Assembly (NCBI GenBank): GCA_039881145.1 | Contig: JAYKKI010000052.1 | Location: forward strand, 13,209,001 to 13,273,000 | DNA: 64,000 nucleotides | DNA from: Druceiella hillmani | Taxonomy: Eukaryota > Arthropoda > Insecta > Lepidoptera > Hepialidae | Direction of reading: 5' to 3' | In this document: positions 1-10,739 of the stretch, piece by piece | Position numbering within the stretch: the stretch's first letter is position 1 | How the letters are laid out: each line of letters starts with the position of its first letter | The notes under the pieces: generated by a model | The model's input: the letters and a program-made list of their open reading frames with translations, nothing else | Told to the model about the DNA's origin: nothing | Databases searched by the model: none | Translations under genes and position numbers: made by a program

Positions 1-1690
1 CATTACCAAATTTGGTACACTTTCAATTCGTACAGTGGAGTAATACATAGACTATATTTTATCTACGACTTTGCACACTTTGGAAATTAATAACACGAAG
101 AATGTGTTTGAATATTTGTTACTAAATCGCGCCTAACGGGTAAATTTCGGTAAAACTGTACAGACATGGTTCATAATTAAAACTAATCTATTGGTCACTC
201 TTAACCTAATAAATAATATTATTGCTGTGAAATTAAACTCAGCGTTTTTATTAAATACTGAAAAAAATGTTAGTCCGTTGATAAGGAGCGGGGTCTATAT
301 GAGTCAAGAATTTAAAATTATTCATAATTATATATTTATTCTGAGTTAGATATAAATCTGCATAATGCATGGCGCGAGCAAAAACTGAATAATAATACTC
401 ATAAGGAGTATTTATAAATATGCATATCGATCAAAAATGGTTTCTGTTTTTGCAAATGCAACTGTATTTAAAGCGGCTTCTTTAAAAGCTTTAAGACTTT
501 AAAGTATTATATCGCCATAATGAAAAAAATGCTCTTCTTTCCACCCTGGGGTTTAAAACAGAGGAACACTTTTCTATTTGCAAGTGATAGGATTTATGAA
601 TTAAATTTTATTGTTCTACTGCCAGTAGTAACAGCCATTTAATATCGTTATCACTATACGTGAAAGCTCATTGAGTTTTATGTCAAATTATAATGTAAAA
701 ACATGATAATGAAGGCTTTATTGTAATATGCTGACATGGGTAAGATTAAAGTGCAACACAGACAATTGACTTTTGTAAAACACTTCTAAGGGCGACGTAA
801 ATTTTCTCTTTATCAAAATAAGGGTACAATGATTGGGTCACTAATTTTTCGTCAATCAAAGTACTGATGCAAAATTGTTTTACTACATCGCGATACATCA
901 CTATCGTATTAAAATTCATTGCCAAACGTCAAATTAATTCGGCATACAAATTAAATAATGATCGCTTTCGTGATCAAGTCGGACAAGCAACCGCTCTGTT
1001 TAAATGGTTATTTACGCAACACAAATTTACGTTCAAATTGGGTAAAATTTATGTTATTTTGTTAATAATAAGACATTAACGTCCTTTAAATACTGCTACA
1101 CTAAATATTTAATAATAATAATTAGCAAACAAAAAGTATAAACAATAATTTTAAAAATGCACGGCAGTCAAAAATAAAACTACTCATGTTAGTAAACTTA
1201 TAAAAATTTTAATGAAGGAATGCAAAAGCAACAAATAAAACTTTGAAAAATACCAGTTAGTTATTTTTAAATTACATTTTTATTTTTAGCGTCATTGATT
1301 TGTTAGTATCGGAAATAAAGAATCAATTTATGTTCTATATGTTAGAGAGAAACTATGCATCACATAATTCGGAAAAAAATTGTCTGAATTAAAAAAAAAT
1401 TGTTAGCATAATGCAAAGAAAAAACTTTTCGGCTTCTAAACCTCTTCCCCTCAAAATTTATAGATAGGTATATTTCCAGTTTTTGCAATAGCAATATACA
1501 TGCAACTGAAAGCTATATGTAATCTTCAAATTACGGCTCTTCACCGATATTTAACCTAAACAAAATTATTAAAAACCAACTTTTTTTTTCGTTATTCATT
1601 TTTCTACATAAAAATTATAACATATTTAATATTTACTCTTGTACTGTACAGTGAACATACAATGAAACAATTAAAGCAATAATCGAATTA
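1..1690 (+). repeat. Unit U0, E-to-F modules (cut by window start)
   Basis: The sequence enters the macro-repeat inside module E. The opening bases (ACCAAATTTGGTAC) match about 25,765. The stretch near 190-245 (GGTCACTCTTAACCTAATAA) matches about 25,950 and 18,890. The stretch near 820-870 (TCACTAATTTTTCGTCAATC) matches 20,785 and 35,860. The AATAATAAGACATTAA piece near 1,063 matches 21,108 and 51,498. The only reading frame of note, 867-1079 (70 codons), lies wholly in repeat sequence and is disrupted in sister copies, so I do not call it a gene. Confidence 0.7.
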
Positions 1691-1715
1691 AAACACATTT
1701 TAAAAATGCAAAGTA

Positions 1716-1757
1716 TAAGCATGTGTACGTGTGCGTGTGCGTGTTCGTGTGCGTGTG
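1716..1757. repeat. GTGTGC microsatellite
   Basis: Imperfect run of GTGTGCGTGTGC-like hexamers. It precedes a block (about 1,760-1,870) shared with 28,020-28,150, where a TA microsatellite lies in the matching position. The shared block has TGTTAACATTA, GTCAGTGAC, CGAACCC and ACCAAAATCGCTCA in the same order. Confidence 0.85.
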
Positions 1758-1869
1758 CCTACCCTGCGTAGCCTAAGCGCCATACTCATTACTATAAATA
1801 TACTGTTAACATTACAAGTCAGTGACACGAACCCGTAAGATTTTCCCCATACCAAAATCGCTCAACGCG

Positions 1870-2600
1870 CTTGAAGAAGTATTCAAAAAAGTTATTAGAT
1901 ACCGTCAAACTATTTAGTTTTATGAATACTTATTTCCATTTATGAACTATTTGTAAGGAGCCATGAGCATTGTAATTTTGTCGAAAATTCGCTTTTAAAT
2001 ATTTTAGGTTAATTTATAATGAATTTAGTGAGTTTTAGTGAGTTTAGTTTTAGATGGCTATAAATAATATATCTGACTCAGATGTTCCATTTGATTTATT
2101 GTTAAAATAATTGTGTACTAAAAATACATCCTCAACATAAAATTAAAGGATAACATAAAGATAAAATTAAATATCGCTGTCAAAATAAAAGACACGCAAA
2201 TTTACGCCATGGCGCTAATAACTAATAAACGTGCCATCCCAATTAATTACTTTAGCATGTGTGGAAACAAAATATTTCTGATTTTTTCTTTTAAGCAAGA
2301 CGATTTTTTACAGTATGGGAGCATGAGAGTAGTTCTGCAAGATAACGCGATCTTAACCGAGATGGTGTTTCAATAAGGTCTTTTAACGTTTCTAAATTTA
2401 ATATAGGGAGTCGCTCTGGTTGAAGAAAGAAGGAGATGTATAAATTTTCTTTTTTTTTCTTTGGAACCAATATTTAGCTCCATCAAAGGAAAGTACCTGT
2501 CGTTGCGGCATCATAAAAGAGTTTATTTTCATCCATATTAAGAGTTTCCTTGCCCGCTTTTTAATTTAAATGGAAAATTTATGAACTAGTTAGTAGGCGA
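1870..2600 (+). repeat. Unit U0, G and H modules
   Basis: Starts with GATACCGTCAAACTATTTAG, shared with 28,165 and 53,240. It goes on through the ATTGTAATTTTGTCG stretch (also near 28,350 and 45,410) and the TTTTAGGTT stretch. Then comes module H with GAGAGTAGTTCTGCAAGATA, shared with 28,625, 37,710 and 53,710. Module B, which normally precedes G, is missing here, so the F-G join is a deletion of about 1-1.5 kb. Module I is also absent after about 2,600. Confidence 0.7.
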
Positions 2601-2739
2601 AATTAAAAGTTTTTATCTCAACCAGTTTCTAAAAAGAACGGTGTGGACGTTTGTATCAATATGTCAAGAACCATTACATTCACATGAAATTTTATTAATT
2701 TTTCGCACGATAAAAGAAACAAATTTGATTCCTTATTAC

Positions 2740-3460
2740 CATAAAATTTCAAATTTCTACATAAATAAATATCTTTGAATATCAACTATTGAAATATATC
2801 CAGGACAATATGCCTTATCACTATGCCATGTCTTACGGTTTTCGAGAAAAACGGTCATGATGAGTCGACAGATAGACCAATAGACTAGCACTTGACAAAT
2901 CTTACAAATGTTTCGTTTTTAGAGTTCCGTACCTCAAAGGCAAAAAATGAACCCTCATAGAATTACCTCGTTTTCTGTCTATTGGTGGGCCCAGACCCTT
3001 TTTCTCAGGAACGCGTGGAGGTTAATTAATATAAATTACTTAAGGGGATTACGCATTCAAGAAAAACCCTAAAATACGGCCATTTATGCCGCATATTTTG
3101 ACACTCTCAAATAAATCAAAACCTACAGGGTACTTTCCGTTGATCTAGAATCATAAAGTTTGGTAAAATACAAGGTCTCAGAGCACAAGTAAATGAAAAA
3201 ATAGGAAAATCATTAATTTGCAATTATTTCACATATAGCAGGCAATATATTTTCGTTCCGAAGAATTAAAATTTCTTTAATAATTTAATGAGAGTATTAT
3301 GTACCATTAAATGTTTATAAATGCCTAAAAGTGTATGGAACCCTCGTAGTGCAAATTCCACTCGTGCTTGATAGGATTTTACGATCGGCGTTCTGTTCGC
3401 CGCATTGTTCGCGTGAATTTTCGATGTTAAGATGGTGGGATTTGTCTTTAACCCAGTGAT
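2740..3460 (+). mobile_element. Dispersed element resembling a common lepidopteran repeat, copy 1
   Basis: Contains GAGTTCCGTACCTCAAAGG near 2,921, then GAACCCTCATAGAATTACC, CAGACCCTTTTTCTC, and CTACAGGGTACTTTCCGT near 3,123. A second copy in the same orientation is at 29,690-30,250. Part of a third lies inverted at about 38,955-39,050. I recall near-identical phrases from many moth and butterfly sequences, which is the main clue to the host. I see no coding capacity, terminal repeats or target-site duplication. A SINE or non-autonomous element is plausible but unproved. Confidence 0.55.
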
Positions 3461-4074
3461 ACCATCACAATATACAAATTTATAAATAATTCTGAATCTT
3501 TAACTTATGATGGTTGTGCTGTCTATTGAATATACTAAAATGTTATCATTGAGTAAAAACGCCGAGTTTCATTCCACAGAAATAATGTTATTTCTCAAGT
3601 TAAAAATGATCAACAAGTTAGCTTCAGTCATGAACCATGTTATTTAACGAATATTCAAACACTTTTCGTGACCTTAATGTTCCAAACTTATTGCTACAAT
3701 ATAACTGATATAAATCACCAAAGACATTAAAGGCAATGCTAAAATTAACGTTAGGCCAAAAATATTAATAATATTACTAAATCATCAAAATAATTGAAAA
3801 CATTTTTTTTTCATTTCAACCTTAGTAATCACCTATCGTAATACCAATACTCTCAACCTCCACTGATTATTTTTACGACTGTAGTAAAATTTAAAGTTTT
3901 CTAATTCTCGCTCTTATCTGTGAACAAAAGAAGGTGACAAAAATTGTAGGAAATGGTTAAGAGATATAAATTTAAAATTTAAAATATGAATTGAAATTAT
4001 GAGTTAATTTGTTTATAAAACTCTTAATTTGAAATGCTATAACTTAACATATAGAGAAATCATTTAATTTTTAT

Positions 4075-4285
4075 GGACAGCTAAATGAAACTACGTGATG
4101 CAGTATTATTTCTACTTTATTTAAATTTTGAACTACGACCTAGGTTTTGTCGTATGAAAACATCTGGTGGGCAATTTGTAAAGATAGATGCAAAAATATA
4201 AAGATAGATACAAAGTTTCATTCAGTTGTGGATAAAAATTAAGTGATAATGAATTTCTACAAAATTAACGCAAATATGTTCAATA
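4075..4285 (+). mobile_element. Fold-back-like insertion N, copy 1
   Basis: Starts with AAATGAAACTACGTGATGCA and includes TATTATTTCTACTTTATTT, a CGACCTAGGTTTTGTCGTAT stretch and ACATCTGGTGGGCAATT. It ends near GTTTCATTCAGTTGTGG followed by AATGAATTTCTACAAAATTA. The ends AAATGAAAC and GTTTCATT are complementary, as in copy 3 (43,696). It also holds a short tandem duplication of AAAGATAGATRCAAA. Other copies are at 43,075, 43,696 and 59,985. The family is not recognised. Confidence 0.55.
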
Positions 4286-4594
4286 TATGGAAATTTAAAA
4301 CTGTTGTTTGAAAAATAAATTATAATAATACATTTTGATATTTTTTAAAGAACTCTTCAATTTAAATATATTCGCTGCTTACAAACTACTTACAAATTAT
4401 TTTGACGTTTGACTCTCGCTGTGTTCATTACAGATATTAAGATGAATAATGTGTAGGAATATATTTCGATATAGTTTACCTATGAGTTTCTCAATTAGGG
4501 TATTGTAATATAATTCAAAAACGTCAAAAAAAATTTATATTATAGTTCTAATTACATTATATTTTTACATTGATAACTTTACAAGCAGCCATTT

Positions 4595-5045
4595 TACATG
4601 CCTTTTGATCATAAAAAAATATATAAATTACTAAAATGACTTGTACGTTCGTATATTAAAACAAAATTAATTAAGATGAAGCACACAATTCTAACATTTA
4701 ATGCATTTTGTAAGGAATGAGATCGAATAAACACACTCGAAATTATTAAGATTTTCACGAGAATACAACCAAGTCTCGTAATACAACCAGTAAACCAAAT
4801 TTGACTCATTACAGATGAATTTACTTCTCTTGTTATTACTTACCCGCTATGTGTATTGTTTAAGTCTGTTTGCACAGTATTCGAACTTCACGCTATGAAA
4901 ACATATATAAATAGTAATTCTCCTTTTCGTATTTGTTCAGAATACCTACTTGCAACAATATTTTAAAGTAAACTTTGATTCTCGTTAATTTAATACAATG
5001 AATACACGAGAGAAAATATACGAGCGTTATGCTACCCGAATTCTC
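4595..5045 (-). repeat. Module D, copy 1 (inverted)
   Basis: Reverse complement of the D module seen at 9,635, 17,655, 24,715, 34,015, 48,825 and 59,355. Marks are the TTACAAGAGAATTCGGGT-like start with ATTTTCTCTCGTGT (read on minus), AAAAGGAGAATTACT, and the CATCTGTAATGAGT stretch. The 66-codon frame at 4,609-4,809 is part of the repeat and is not kept open in the other copies. Confidence 0.8.
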
Positions 5046-5319
5046 TTGTAATAGTAAAAAGTATCCTGCTTCGTAAAATAAATAGTAATATGGTTAGGAC
5101 TATAATGCGGAAATTTATTTTATAATAAGTTGGCTGAGTGTAAATTTGTTACTTACTGAGATGAAATGTAGAAATGATTTTATTTATTTATGTGTTTCAA
5201 TAGAATATCCCTAATTTCTTTGGTCTAAACAAATTTAGTGTATGCTGGAGTGGACTTCTACAATTTTTCTTGATTCTAAATTGTATTGTTACGAGTTACC
5301 TTCAGTTTCTAAAAACCAT

Positions 5320-5710
5320 TGTACCATTTAGCAACAAAGTTATTAAATAAAAAATCTCAAATTGGCTCCATGCATTCCAGTATGTAAAATACATTAGGTT
5401 AAACAAAATTTCTCCTACTGCAAATTTTCCCACAGACAAACAACTTTTCGTTAGTTTTTTTTCGCTGCACGGCAACATTTTTGTGCAATATAAATATTTT
5501 AAACGCTAACATTCATCTGACCCTGAAAAGAAAATCTCTCAAAGCCAATGTTTCTCTTTGCGGTCTATCTCGGCTGTTTAGGCATCTCGTGGATTCCTTA
5601 TTAAACAAATGCAAATTTTAAATTGAAATATACGGTGAACGTAAATATTATTTCATTTTCGTGGGTAATTGTAATTGTCGTTTACTTAGTGAGTGTTTTC
5701 AACTTGTCCG
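5320..5710 (-). repeat. Module A, copy 1 (inverted)
   Basis: Reverse complement of the module that reads GAGGAATCCGCGAGATCCCT in its best copy (41,970). Shared marks are the TTTGAGAGATTTTCTTTG stretch, the GTTGAACAAAAATGTTGC stretch, the GCGGGAGAATTTGCGGTGG stretch and TTTTACATTCAACTGGAAT. An 89-codon frame at 5,623-5,892 runs from its edge. Part of it (SVN.NIIS..SVIVIVV, FNLSEY) recurs in the frame at 23,757-24,332, but other copies have stops there. Confidence 0.8.
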
Positions 5711-5889
5711 AATATTTTGCTAAAATGAAAATAGATAAATTTAAATACAAATTATATGATAACAAAAATATAATTTTACGGTTGTCTCTTTCTGGAAAAT
5801 TGGGGTTCTCACAAACAGCTACAGATAGCAATATACAAGTAACGTTGTATAAGATAGTAAAATTGTCAATTTTGTTAATATCTATTCTG

Positions 5890-6490
5890 TAATATTTTCA
5901 ACATTAAATATTTATGCCAAAGAGCCCGAGGAATCCACGTCATGAAGAAAATTATAAAATAAACTTCATCACACCGATTTATAATATTTCTATAAGACTA
6001 ATTCTACTTAATTAATAAAAAGGAAAACCACAAAAGACTTCTTACAACCTCTGACATTTCAGGAATCTAAATTTCCTAACCAGCCACGGTAGATAAAAAA
6101 TTAAACTCAACCATTTTACTTGGACTAACCATGCAATTTAAAATCATAGAGCTCTAGGTTAAGAATAAAAAAAATTCTTTAGTCTTTTTACCTTGTCCCA
6201 AATAAGGTGCTGGTTTGCGGTCGAAATTTGATGTGCGGCGTGCTTGTGTCTTGATAGAGAATAAAATTGGTTAGATTAATTCTCCATTCTATATTATGTT
6301 TTACTAGAATACGACACCAGGACGATTTAATATGTAACTGCTCGCATGTGTTTATATAGACAGTAAGATTTATGTAAAAGCCTCTTCCGAGTGAGACGCA
6401 TGTTAAAAAGAATGAGGAATATTCTCCCGATGTAAAGAATTTAGCTTGCTTCATGCACATATCTATCTTGTAAAATCTAAATCTACGCAT
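5890..6490 (-). repeat. S-type spacer between C and A, copy 1 (inverted)
   Basis: Read on minus it gives CAATTTTATTCTCTATCAAG, then CGCAAACCAGCACCTTATTT, the TAGGAAATTTAGATTCCTG stretch, and a tail with GGATTCCTCGGGCTCTTTGG. The first parts match 32,980-33,240 and 47,860-48,130. The tail matches about 32,600 and, more loosely, 16,740. The 100-codon frame at 6,188-6,490 is not conserved in these copies. Confidence 0.65.
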
Positions 6491-6604
6491 TTAAATTGTA
6501 TTATTCAGATAAATTTATAACTTAAATGTCACAATAATTTAATACATATTGTTATTTATTGAAATAATAATATATGCGGCGAAAAACGTATTCCATTTTA
6601 ACTA

Positions 6605-6915
6605 AAGAATTAATCTCATCCACAGCCATCTATTCGGCCTACGCTATCTATGTACATAGCTAGAATTGTCGCTTATACAAGCGCCCTGAGAGAGACCGAC
6701 AGTCTCCACCTCAGGGGAGGACCCTGTCCCGAACACACACATTCAAACTCAATAGGAATTGACACCGTTCGCCCGACCACCTTGTTGCTTCTTTCTATAG
6801 CTAAGGTTTATATAAAGATCGATATCGTGTCTTACAATGAGCCCTTGGAGAACAGCCGTCAAGTGAATGATATGCCATGGACATGTAATTATTTTTAGCG
6901 GTATTCTGGTGGCTC
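6605..6915 (-). repeat. Module C, copy 1 (inverted, G+C-richer)
   Basis: Visibly richer in G+C than its surroundings. On minus it shows the AAGGTGGTCGGGCG stretch, TATAAACCTTAG and TCTCTCTCAGGGCGCTTGTA. Copies: 9,012, 14,425, 39,475, 47,268 and 56,325. An 82-codon frame (6,650-6,898) crosses it on the plus strand. Its residues 52-81 align by eye with minus-strand frames of the 39.5 and 56.4 kb copies (VYTGIDIVPNNEPSRDSRRV-like). Confidence 0.8.
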
Positions 6916-7109
6916 GGCAGGAGCGGTGTGGTCAAAACATGGAACATTTTCTGTGATGTGGTCATAACACGAATCATGTTATTTGCAGTAATCTTTTGAA
7001 AAAATGTGCGGCAAATGCCTATGCCTTAGTTTAAGCAGTTAACGAGGATATGTTGCTTTCGCTCACTTAGAAACATTTTTGTTATTATTAGGCTTACGAA
7101 GAAAAATCA

Positions 7110-7332
7110 GGATTTTCATAATTTCGTAACTGAAGCGAGGCTTTAAGCGGACGTTAGGGATGGGAATCTCTAACCGCAAAAAAGTGAAACGATGCGATTA
7201 ATCTCGCTGATGAAAATCTCCTCATTGGCTGAGCAGCACGTATTGTTGTTCCTATGAGTGAGTGAGATGGAGTAAAACTGAAACAAATTGCAACAGGCAG
7301 CGGTGCCAACTTCCACCTCCGTTCTCTTTAAA

Positions 7333-7380
<48 letters not shown>

Positions 7381-7478
7381 GCATATATAAAATATACGTA
7401 TACGTGCGAGCGTGTGTGCGTGCGTGCGTCAATAAGTTTAACATTTATTACTGTATCCATACATATTATATTAATAAA
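7110..7478. other. Spacer in the centre of PAL1
   Basis: Unique sequence in this window, ending in a TA microsatellite (7,337-7,379) and a GTGTGCGTGCGTGC run (about 7,410-7,430). The two overlapping frames of 64 and 96 codons owe most of their length to the TA run (YIYIYI) and are not genes. Confidence 0.6.
7337..7379. repeat. (TA)n microsatellite
   Basis: About 21 uninterrupted AT dinucleotides, followed by a mixed TACG/GTGC tail. Confidence 0.97.
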
Positions 7479-7889
7479 CTAGCGTGACCCGTGCGAAGTC
7501 TTCGCATTATTTATTCCATTATGAAGCTCAGATGACAGATCAAACAAATATTTTACTAAAATTGACATATAGAGGCGCAAGTATCAAAAGCATTGAGCTA
7601 AAGCGCCACTTTATTTATACGTGAGTGGATTTGAAATTAAACAAAAATTTTACAGACCGTCAATCATATTGACGTTGAGCCGTTAGATGGCAGCATTGCT
7701 GTTTTGTGTATATAATTTTAATAATTAATTAATTTGCAAAAACAATAGCAATAATAATTTTTTTAGTTGTGGATGCCGGTAGAGCAAGCAATTATCTATA
7801 AAATGATATATAATTTATGTGGATTAGTTGTGAGGTTTTTTCTAAAAATGGAATGTAACATCTTAACCTTAGCGTATTAATATATATGA
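7479..7889 (-). mobile_element. Short non-autonomous Helitron
   Basis: On the minus strand the element begins TCATATATATTAATACGC and ends ...CTAG. Just inside the 3' end is a hairpin (plus strand 7,492-7,506, TGCGAA-GTC-TTCGCA). It is flanked by A (7,478) and T (7,890), as expected for Helitron insertion between A and T without target duplication. The length is 411 bp and nothing coding is seen inside. The 5' end resembles known insect Helitron starts as I remember them. It sits in the centre of PAL1, so it probably inserted after the palindrome formed. Confidence 0.75.
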
Positions 7890-7914
7890 TGATGATGATG
7901 ATGATGATGATGAT
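7887..7914. repeat. (GAT)n microsatellite
   Basis: About nine TGA/GAT triplets immediately at the 5' end of the short Helitron. The 78-codon frame 7,792-8,028 reads through it as an isoleucine run and is not a gene. Confidence 0.9.
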
Positions 7915-8810
7915 AATACAAAAATTAATTTTATATGTGACCGGTGTTCCAAGATACCTCACGTCTTTCCTTTTATCTCTCTGACATTGTCCTACCTTGA
8001 CTACAGTTTTAAATCTATGTTTGTGCAATGTTGCAAAAAAAGAGTCTATCGTGTGGAAGTTTCAATTAATGTGTAGAAAAATATACAATTCGTTTCAGGT
8101 ACTTCGCCATAAATATAAGATCGGCCAAAAATCGTTTTAACAAGCTTCGTTTGCGAAATATTAGGCTGCAAAATAGAAATAGGGTAATAAATGATCCTAC
8201 CTAATTCTTTCTGCTCTAATTGTAATCAAGTGTTTGAAAAATGTGAAAAAATTCTAGAAAATAAAATTATATTGCTAAACTTGCATCACCAATTTCAAGA
8301 GGCGAGTACCTAAAGTTGCACTTTTAGCTAGTTATCTTAACTCAAAATGAGACACGAATCAAAGGGAAAACAAATACTTATTTAAGATAACAATAAAAAA
8401 TACGAAGCTAAGGTCACAGGTTATAATTAACCAATAAATTAAAACTGACTAATTTCATTGAGCTGAAGAAAAAAAGTTAACAAAAAACAAGTGACATCTC
8501 ACGTGCATATCATGCTACTATGTTCCTGCACTTCGTTTATTGTGTCATAGTTTATATCCTTATCGTTTACTATTCTTGCTATTTTCATAAAAAAATGGCT
8601 AAATATAGCATTAAAACTGAATTTTCGTATTAAAAAAATCCTGTGAATTACGAGTGGAATTAAAGGGTACGCACATAAGGTGTACATGCTTTGGCACTTA
8701 TAAAGATTGTGGTTTATCGTACTTTAACGTACTTTATTGTTTATTAGATAGGTCTATATTCCAAATACTCGTTAAATAGCATAGCTTCTATTAAGAAATT
8801 ATAATAATAT
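7915..8810. other. Unassigned spacer of PAL1
   Basis: A+T-rich sequence with no partner that I could find in the window and no coding frame longer than about 60 codons apart from repeat-driven ones. I see no RNA gene, promoter or element terminus. Confidence 0.5.
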
Positions 8811-9011
8811 CCGATTTCTCTTTGGAAGCCTAATGTAATACTAATAAAGATTCTAAAGGAGCGGAAACAACACTTTCTTGTAAACTAATTAAAATGGGCA
8901 TTTGCCACATACTTGTTCAAAAGATTATTGCAAATAACATGACTTGCAATGTGTCGCTGTATCTATAACATTTATCGAGATTTTATTACTTTTATTTTAC
9001 TAAACGATTTC

Positions 9012-9365
9012 TTTCAGAGGGCGGCCCGCCCAAGTCGCCCGTTTAACGCTAGAAATAATCACGACACGTCCACGGCACGCCATTCACTCGACGGCTGACT
9101 CGCGAGGGCTCGTTATTAGGCACGATATCGATTCCTGTATAAACATTAGGAAGGTTCAGGAAGAAGCAATAAGGTGGTCGGGCGAGCGGCAACAATTCTA
9201 TTCGGTTTCAATGTGAGTATTTGTTCGGGACAGGGACTTCGTCTGAGGAGCTGTTTGTTGGTATCTTTTAAGGCGCTTCTTTAAGTGACAGTACGAGCTG
9301 TGTATATCAATTGCGCAGGCTGAATATATGGCTGCGGGAGAGATTCATTCTTTCGCTATAAGAGA
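9012..9365 (+). repeat. Module C, copy 2
   Basis: Well-preserved copy: CACGACACGTCCACGGCACG, GCCATTCACTCGACGGCTG, TTAGGCACGATATCGATTCC, AAGCAATAAGGTGGTCGGGC. Only the edges are A+T-rich. No frame spans it on the plus strand. Confidence 0.85.
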
Positions 9366-9634
9366 ACACGTTTTTCTCTACAGATATCATTATTTGAGGC
9401 GATAAAAAATATAGTGAATTATTGTGATATTTAAGGTACACATTTATCAGAATTATGCTATTTAAATGCATAGATTTAGACAAAATATAGATACTCACAA
9501 TTCGAGCAAAATATATAATATTTACATCGAAAGAATGGTATATTAATGTAAAGATGATGTATTAATCATTATTTTCAACATATTTCTCACTCGAAAGAAA
9601 CCTTTGTATAAATCATATTGTCTATTAGTTTAAG

Positions 9635-10130
9635 AGAATTCGGGTTTCATAGGTCATGTATATTTTCTCTCGTATAATAATTTCTGTAAATTACCGAGAA
9701 GCAAAGTTTACTTTAACATATTATTACAAGTAGGTATGCTGAATAAATATGAAAAGGAAAATTACTCTTTATGTATGTTTTCTCAGCGTGAAGTTGGAAT
9801 ACTCTGCAAAGAGACTCAAACAATACACATAGCGTGAAAGTAATAACAAAGAAGTAAATTCATCTGTAATGAGTAAGTGAAATGTTAGCTACTTATTGTG
9901 TTACGAGATACGTAAATTCTCGGGAAAATCGTAATCATTTGGAGCGTGTTTATTCGATCTCCTTTCCTACAAAATTCATTGAATGTTAAAATTGTGTGTT
10001 TAATCTTAATTCATTTTTGTTTCAGTATACGAACACAAGTTATTTTAGTAGTTTTTATATTTTTTCATGATCAAAAAGCACGTAAAATGGCTTCGTGTAA
10101 AGTAAAATGCAATCAGAACTATAACATAGA
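9635..10130 (+). repeat. Module D, copy 2
   Basis: GAGAATTCGGGTTTCATAGG, TATTTTCTCTCGT, the AAAAGGAAAATTACT stretch and GGAGCGTGTTTATTCGATCT match the other D copies. The 64-codon frame at 9,946-10,140 falls inside it. A partial second D follows at 10,580. Confidence 0.85.
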
Positions 10131-10225
10131 TTATTTTTGAATTACATTACAATAAAATAAAATGCTTAAATAAAATCTTGATATATGCAATGAATACAGC
10201 GAGAGTCAAACGACAAAATAATATA

Positions 10226-10310
10226 TCGGCGAATTTGCGGTGGTGAAATTTTGTTTTGCGTAGTGTATTTTACATTCAACTGGAATGCGTGTAGCCAATT
10301 TTTAAATTAT
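10226..10310 (+). repeat. Module A, copy 2 (3' stub)
   Basis: Only the end of A remains: GCGAATTTGCGGTGGTGAAA, TTTTACATTCAACTGGAATG, CGTGTAGCCAATTTT. Confidence 0.85.
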
Positions 10311-10579
10311 TGAATTAATGATTTTACAATAATGGCTTTAAGAACCGAAGTTATAAGGAACAATATACTGAAACACAGAGATAAACGAAATCAGTTAAAC
10401 GTTCTATCTCAGTAACCAAAAAAATTACGTTCAGCTCAATTACTACGTATTTCCTGTTCACGTCATAACTCTAACATTTTTTTAAGCAAACGAGACATTA
10501 TACTCTCGACTAGTACAATAACCTTAGCCGACGTATTCAGTAAAAATACCATATAAATAATTAATCATTGTCATTGCAT

Positions 10580-10735
10580 TACAAGAGAATTCGGGTTTCA
10601 TAGGTCATTAATATTTTCTCTCGTGTAATCATTGCTTTAAAGTACAGACAAGCAAAGTTTACTTTAACATATTGTCGCTAAATATGAAAAGGAGAATTAC
10701 TGTTTACAAATTTTTTCTAAGTGTAAAATTGAAAC
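10580..10735 (+). repeat. Module D, copy 3 (5' fragment)
   Basis: Repeats the start of D (TTACAAGAGAATTCGGGTTT, TCTCTCGTGTAATCATTGCT, AAAAGGAGAATTACTG). It breaks off where the LINE remnant begins. Confidence 0.85.
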
Positions 10736-10739
10736 GAGT

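Larger units (their letters stand above)
3500..7110 (-). repeat. PAL1 left arm: inverted E-D-A-spacer-C block
   Basis: Here the unit modules run on the minus strand: E about 3,540-3,950, D about 4,595-5,045, A about 5,320-5,710, spacer 5,890-6,260, C about 6,605-6,915, and a further inner piece 6,940-7,110. The right arm at 8,810-10,310 carries the same inner piece, C and D facing it. The arms are diverged and the right arm has lost most of A, so the palindrome is lopsided. Confidence 0.7.
8810..10310 (+). repeat. PAL1 right arm
   Basis: Inner piece 8,810-8,960 pairs with 6,940-7,110: GGCATTTGCC, TTCAAAAGATTATTGCAAAT and GGAAGCCTAATGTAAT face their reverse complements. Module C (9,012-9,365), module D (9,635-10,130) and a stub of A (10,226-10,310) follow. 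The C-to-D join has lost A, and the D-A order is reversed compared with every other unit, so this arm was rearranged after pairing. Confidence 0.7.

Noticed and set aside
5623..5892. 89-codon frame sharing a phrase with the 191-codon frame
   Set aside because: The shared phrase follows from shared repeat DNA. Other A copies (32.3, 33.3, 41.9 kb) do not keep it open.
7170..7482. Overlapping frames on both strands with long Tyr-Ile runs; similar ones at 21.5, 28.0, 36.2, 40.4 and 54.4 kb
   Set aside because: Produced by TA microsatellites, which have no stops in one of the frames.
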